The notes under the pieces are model-generated. The model did no database searches. It had not been told where the DNA came from and was given only the letters and a program-made list of their open reading frames with translations. Positions 59,965 through 64,000 of a DNA stretch of 64,000 bases are shown here, one piece after another. A program made the position numbers and the translations under genes. Source of the DNA: Pelobates cultripes (lineage: Eukaryota > Chordata > Amphibia > Anura > Pelobatidae); assembly GCA_933207985.1 (NCBI GenBank), contig OW240915.1, positions 268,690,596 through 268,754,595 of the forward strand. The letters are read 5' to 3'. Numbering within the stretch: the first letter of the stretch is position 1; every line of letters begins with the position of its first letter.

Positions 59965-60021
59965 ATTGTACAGCACTACGGAATCTGATGACGCTATATA
60001 AATAATAATAATAATAATTGG
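59965..60021 (+). mobile_element. Short L2/CR1-like LINE tail
   Basis: CCCATTGTACAGCACTACGG plus GACGCTATATAAATAATAAT is the same 3' tail as at 40980-41037 and, inverted, at 41701-41760. Confidence 0.6.
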
Positions 60022-60405
60022 CAAAAGCACCTATCTACAGGTGTCACATGGAGTTTGATGGAGTTTCGGCAAAATAAAGCCAATTAAAATTTCTGGTTAG
60101 GGGGGAAACTTAAATTTTATCATTGGTGGACTGTCTACGGGTGAAGGTGGGAGTTGAGGGCAGAAGAAAAGAACTTTATTTACAGTTCTTCCTTTTGTGA
60201 CAGCTTGGTCAATAACAGAAGTGCAGGCAGATATATTAGACTTTACAGTCATAACAACCCCACCTGCATAACCACCTGTATGTATCTCCAAGCTGCAGAG
60301 TGCAAAGATTACCCATCCTTTGATTAAAAATAAATGTGCAAAATTAACTGTATTAAAGGAGATTTTTTTTTAACATATGTATAAATCCGTGCAAAACAAA
60401 GACAC

Positions 60406-61336
60406 TGTAACGAACGCTGGTATTTTGTATACCCATTTGTTTGGTTCCTCCCGAACTGCTAGGTACTTAGTGATTATAGCTCGCAGTTCAGGCGCTGAGT
60501 TGTACATTCCCCAGGAATCCAAGTGCAACATACAAGTAAATTCCGCTGTTCAGCGGTCACATACCCAAACATCAGTCAAGACTAGATGAAGGGTACAACA
60601 ACTCTGTTTATTATGCCACACACAGCTTTTATGCATAACTCCATGCAAGAGGTCTTCTACCCAACCAACCAGGGGTTTCTATCCCAGGAGCCTCTGTACC
60701 TGGGAGCCAAGGTGTGGGAAAAGGGACCTAGTCTCTTTGTCTCCCAGGTACAGAAAGCCCCCCACTCATGAAAAGGATCTCCCACACCAAACAACAAGGG
60801 GTCTTCATCCCAGGATCCTCTGTGTCTGGGACCCAAGGTGCAGGAAAAGAGACTGTCTCTTTATATCCCAGGCACAAAGCCTGCCAAAATAGCCAGTGCC
60901 CCAAATGTGTCCCACTAACCTCAGGACCCCTCACACAGGTGCATTTCCTCAACCAGTCTCCGTTCGTGAGGTTCCTGTGCGAAACTCCTGCAAGGGAAGC
61001 ATCTCCTTTCGGGATACGAATGCTCCCCCTGATTGGCGTTCGTCTATACGAAATGGTGGTCACCCAGGGGAGCACTCATTAATTACTTCCCATGCGGTTT
61101 CGCACTTATGTTACAGGTGTGAACGTTCTAATTGATTAGTGGGAACATTCTAATGGGGCACAGGGGTGGTCCCAAAAACTGACAAACGGGTTCCATTGGT
61201 ATGAACGCTCCTGAACGGGGAAACAGGGCATAGCACACGAAAAGGCAGGGAAATACACAGGGAAAATATACGAATGGACATGCACATTGATGAACAGAGG
61301 TTCTGCCGCAGGCACCAAGTCTGTAGTTTCTTTACA
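60406..61336. mobile_element. Solo LTR with GACAC duplication
   Basis: A 931-bp element from TGTAACGAACGC to TTTCTTTACA with TGTAA/TTACA ends, flanked by GACAC at 60401-60405 and 61337-61341. Internal repeats of the type CCCAGGAGCCTCTGTACCTG / CCCAGGATCCTCTGTGTCTG occur near 60680 and 60810. No retroviral genes adjoin it. It is a different family from the crystallin-unit LTR. Transcriptional orientation is undecided. Confidence 0.83.
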
Positions 61337-61341
61337 GACAC

Positions 61342-62024
61342 GTAGGGTAGTTGGGATGGACTAGCACTGTAGAAAAGATGGTCAAGGTGTCTTGGGGTTC
61401 CATAGTGTCTGAAACCAACCTAAATTTTTTCTCTACAGTGTGGTCAGGAGTGTGGCCAGGTACGGAGCAACAGGAACCTTTTCTGCACAGGGTGCCAGAA
61501 AGTCTTAAACCAAATTAATTTGGAAGGAATCAAACAAATATTCAGTAAAATAAATAACAGTGAGCTGGTATTAATATTTCTTTAGATAATGTTAATGTTT
61601 CAAATATTGTTAACCTTATGAACACATAAAAGAACAGAGTAATCAAAAGGAATCCGCGAATAGCACTTTGGGGTTCCATGGTGGGGTTGGTAGACATGAG
61701 TACAGACTGAAGTAGTTATCCATCCACGTGTTTTGCAATCTGGGAGTAGTGTCTTTAGCAGACAGGTGCATCTGTGTATTGTATAAGGCAGTGTCCTGAG
61801 GTGGGTGGTACCCTACACTGGTTTACACTTGCAAGTTATTTTTGGGACACTGCTCAGATGGATATGTCGCTAGAGTTCTCTGTTATGGAGGTAATTACAG
61901 TGTGTTTACACATTTCCCTAATACCCACCCAATACAAAATAAGTGACATATCCAGCTAAAGACTCCCAGCACACCACAAGGTCCAGGCGTCTCATCACAC
62001 ATACTACACAAAATCATTACTACC
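61342..62024. other. Gene-free intronic sequence
   Basis: No recognised gene or repeat. Confidence 0.4.
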
Positions 62025-62517
62025 TTAAAATGACCTTATAGTCACCAGAAAAACTACAGCTTAATGTAGTTGTTCTGGTGAGCATAGTCAGTCCCTGCAG
62101 CCTTTTTGCTGTAAACACTGTCTTTTCAGAGAAAAGTCAGTGTTTACATTACAGCCTAGAGATAACTAAACTGGCACTCGTCAGGTGGCTACTAGATGTT
62201 CTTCTTGGGGCAGTGCTGCATACTATGCAGCCCTGACATTCAGAGTGCCCCCCCCCCTGCATGGAGACACTGAACTTTACTCATCGAAATGCATTTAGGA
62301 GATGCTGATTGGCCAGGGAGGTGTTTGTTTCTACGCCCTTTTGTCCCCCTGCCTGCCTCCTTGACTGAGATCATCAGAATTGACTTTCTCTGCCAATCCA
62401 ATCCTATGGGTTGGCTGAAATGATCACTTCTGTTCATGTCAGCCAAGGAGGCGAATCAGGGGCAGAGCCAGCACTAGAAGACATGTTTGTGTTCCTGACC
62501 CTATAGTGCTCCTTTAA
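62025..62517. mobile_element. Full-length 493-bp TTAA MITE
   Basis: Starts TTAAAATGACCTTATAGTCA with CCAGAAAAACTACAGCTTAA following, and ends CCCTATAGTGCTCCTTTAA. Best-preserved copy of the family also present at 39229 and 52654. TTAA target preference suggests mobilisation by a piggyBac-like transposase, which is inference. The interior has a hairpin-like CACTGTCTTTTCAGAGAAAA. No coding capacity. Confidence 0.78.
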
Positions 62518-64000
62518 AATCACTTTACTCCATTTTATGGTAAAATTACCTGATGTCTTGCTATACTTGACTAGGTCCTGCTTGGCTTGAAACCTTTTTT
62601 AAAGAGAGAGCATTGTAAATTTAGCCTATTTCATGCAAGCATATTATCCATAACCTGCAACCTCAACAATGAAATTATTTAAGGCTGAGGTGAAACTTAC
62701 TGTTTATGACATATCATTTCAAACTTGTGTTTTAAGTTATGTATCACAATATGTATCACATTTCACTTTTGAGTCCTGCGAGATCCAATGTATCCTTTCT
62801 CTGTTTTTCAATGAATGTTTCTTGCAATAAAAACATATTTAAAAGGAATCTGCAATACAATACTTGTAGAAAGGACCAGGCCAGGTCCAATACATAGAAA
62901 AAGCAGAGGGAGACTCTGGTCAGCTCCACTGAGCTAAACAGGACCATACAGGACAGCTTGTGTCAGTTAAGCGCTCTCAGCCAATGAGGGAGGTCCTGTT
63001 TTGGACCTCCTAATCTCAGTTAAGACATCTGGCCTGGCCTGCAGGAGAAGTACAAATGTGGACCAGGAGCTCAGAGGACACAGGGGTGTTTTCAAACCAT
63101 TTAAAAACATTTTGACACATTACTCTGTAAATTCTGTAGGGCACTCCTTATACCATAACCACTACAATAAAAAAAAAAGCTGAAGTGTTAACGGATTTGG
63201 AGTGTTTCTTTAAGCTTTGGAATTGTCACCACTAGGCTATAAACAAGTCCTAACAAGTAATTTATACAGTTAAATATGGGCACCTTTTTAGTTGGTCCAA
63301 TAGTGTTTTCCTTACTGAGAAATGTACAAATGTAAACTGCTATATAATTTGGTCTGGAGATATAATACACAGTATAAGAGAACATTGACACCGAATTCCA
63401 GATTTAGTGACTTTATCCCTTGCCAACTCGAAACATAATTTACTACTATATGACGGCATCTGAATGTGTTAACCTATTGCATGTGTTCTTCATTCATGTG
63501 ATGAATTGACTGAGATTCCAATTATAAAACTCGTGTAATTATAAAACCTTAAGGCGTTTTAAGCATTACAAAAATTGTATATACGATGCAGTAATTAAGA
63601 AGAACAAGTGAGTGGGAACGATCCCGAAACACCACTGTGGCGATAATTGGCTTCTACTCAGGAACCTAACTGCGCTGTGGTGTTTTTCCTTTGCAAGAAT
63701 TGTATTACTGTATAAGCCATTAATATACTGGTACGTGTCATTACTCTCACACACATGTGCTGGGACCATTGTTAGCTATTGTTTTTCCTGTAGGTCTTTA
63801 CAATTCTCTGATGAGTAGCCATACATTATTGGGAATCTCATGGGAAGAAACTGTATTCCTAACACGATTGTGCACCCTGCCCACTACCCCCCTCCCAGCG
63901 TAAAAAAAACATTTTAAACACTTACCCGATACCAACGCAGGTGTTCCTAAGCACTGAGTCGTACTCCTCCCCCACTGACATCAGCCGATTGGTGGGACGT
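62518..64000. other. Gene-free right end of the window
   Basis: ATTTGGAGTGTTTCTTTAA ending at 63213 resembles a MITE right end, without an identified left end. No TRIM55 exon was seen up to base 64000. Confidence 0.4.

Noticed and set aside
55000..64000. Search for TRIM55 exon 3 (B-box region)
   Set aside because: No stretch coding the expected Cys/His B-box pattern with splice sites was found, so the gene is reported as 3' partial.

Overview
This window is vertebrate nuclear DNA, most likely from a frog. Evidence: intron-containing gamma-crystallin genes of the amphibian/fish-like type, a TRIM55 (MuRF2) 5' end, GT-AG introns, AATAAA polyadenylation signals and a dense load of transposons (L1/Tx1-type LINE, Penelope-like element, DIRS, Tc1/mariner, solo LTRs, TTAA MITEs). 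There are no bacterial-type operons. The species assignment is inference.

Positions 1-35780 hold at least four tandem copies of a ~7.48 kb unit. Each unit carries one complete three-exon gamma-crystallin gene (exon 1 codes MGK, exon 2 the first double Greek-key domain, exon 3 the second; 174 aa), a compact lens-type promoter with a TATA box, an AT-rich spacer, a TTAA-type MITE and a ~0.98-0.99 kb solo LTR with 5-bp AGCAC target duplications. The four proteins differ at only two positions. Units 2 and 3 share many derived bases and look like the youngest pair. The array runs off the left edge, and its right edge falls exactly at the 3' end of the fourth LTR.

Unit 4 is interrupted 3' of its gene by nested insertions. 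A 5'-truncated L1/Tx1-like LINE (24920-30719) sits between 156-bp direct repeats. Into its reverse-transcriptase frame a 3.4 kb Penelope-like element (25222-28670) has inserted with a 15-bp target duplication. That element is a giant palindrome with ~1.46 kb arms, a GIY-YIG endonuclease fragment across the loop, and one hammerhead-ribozyme-like motif in each arm.

Positions 35781-47200 are repeat-rich and show no recognisable host gene: a polypurine tract, CA-rich minisatellites, an LTR, a DNA transposon with TIRs, an inverted pair of LINE (L2/CR1-like) 3' ends, foldback hairpins and MITEs.

Positions 47200-64000 hold the first two coding exons of TRIM55 (47527-47694 and 54827-54999), encoding its RING finger. 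Intron 1 contains a decayed DIRS element with 153-bp inverted termini and a composite of Tc1/mariner fragments. No later TRIM55 exon was found, so the gene must continue beyond the window. The remainder is intronic sequence with a second solo LTR (60406-61336, GACAC duplications), MITEs and a short tandem repeat.
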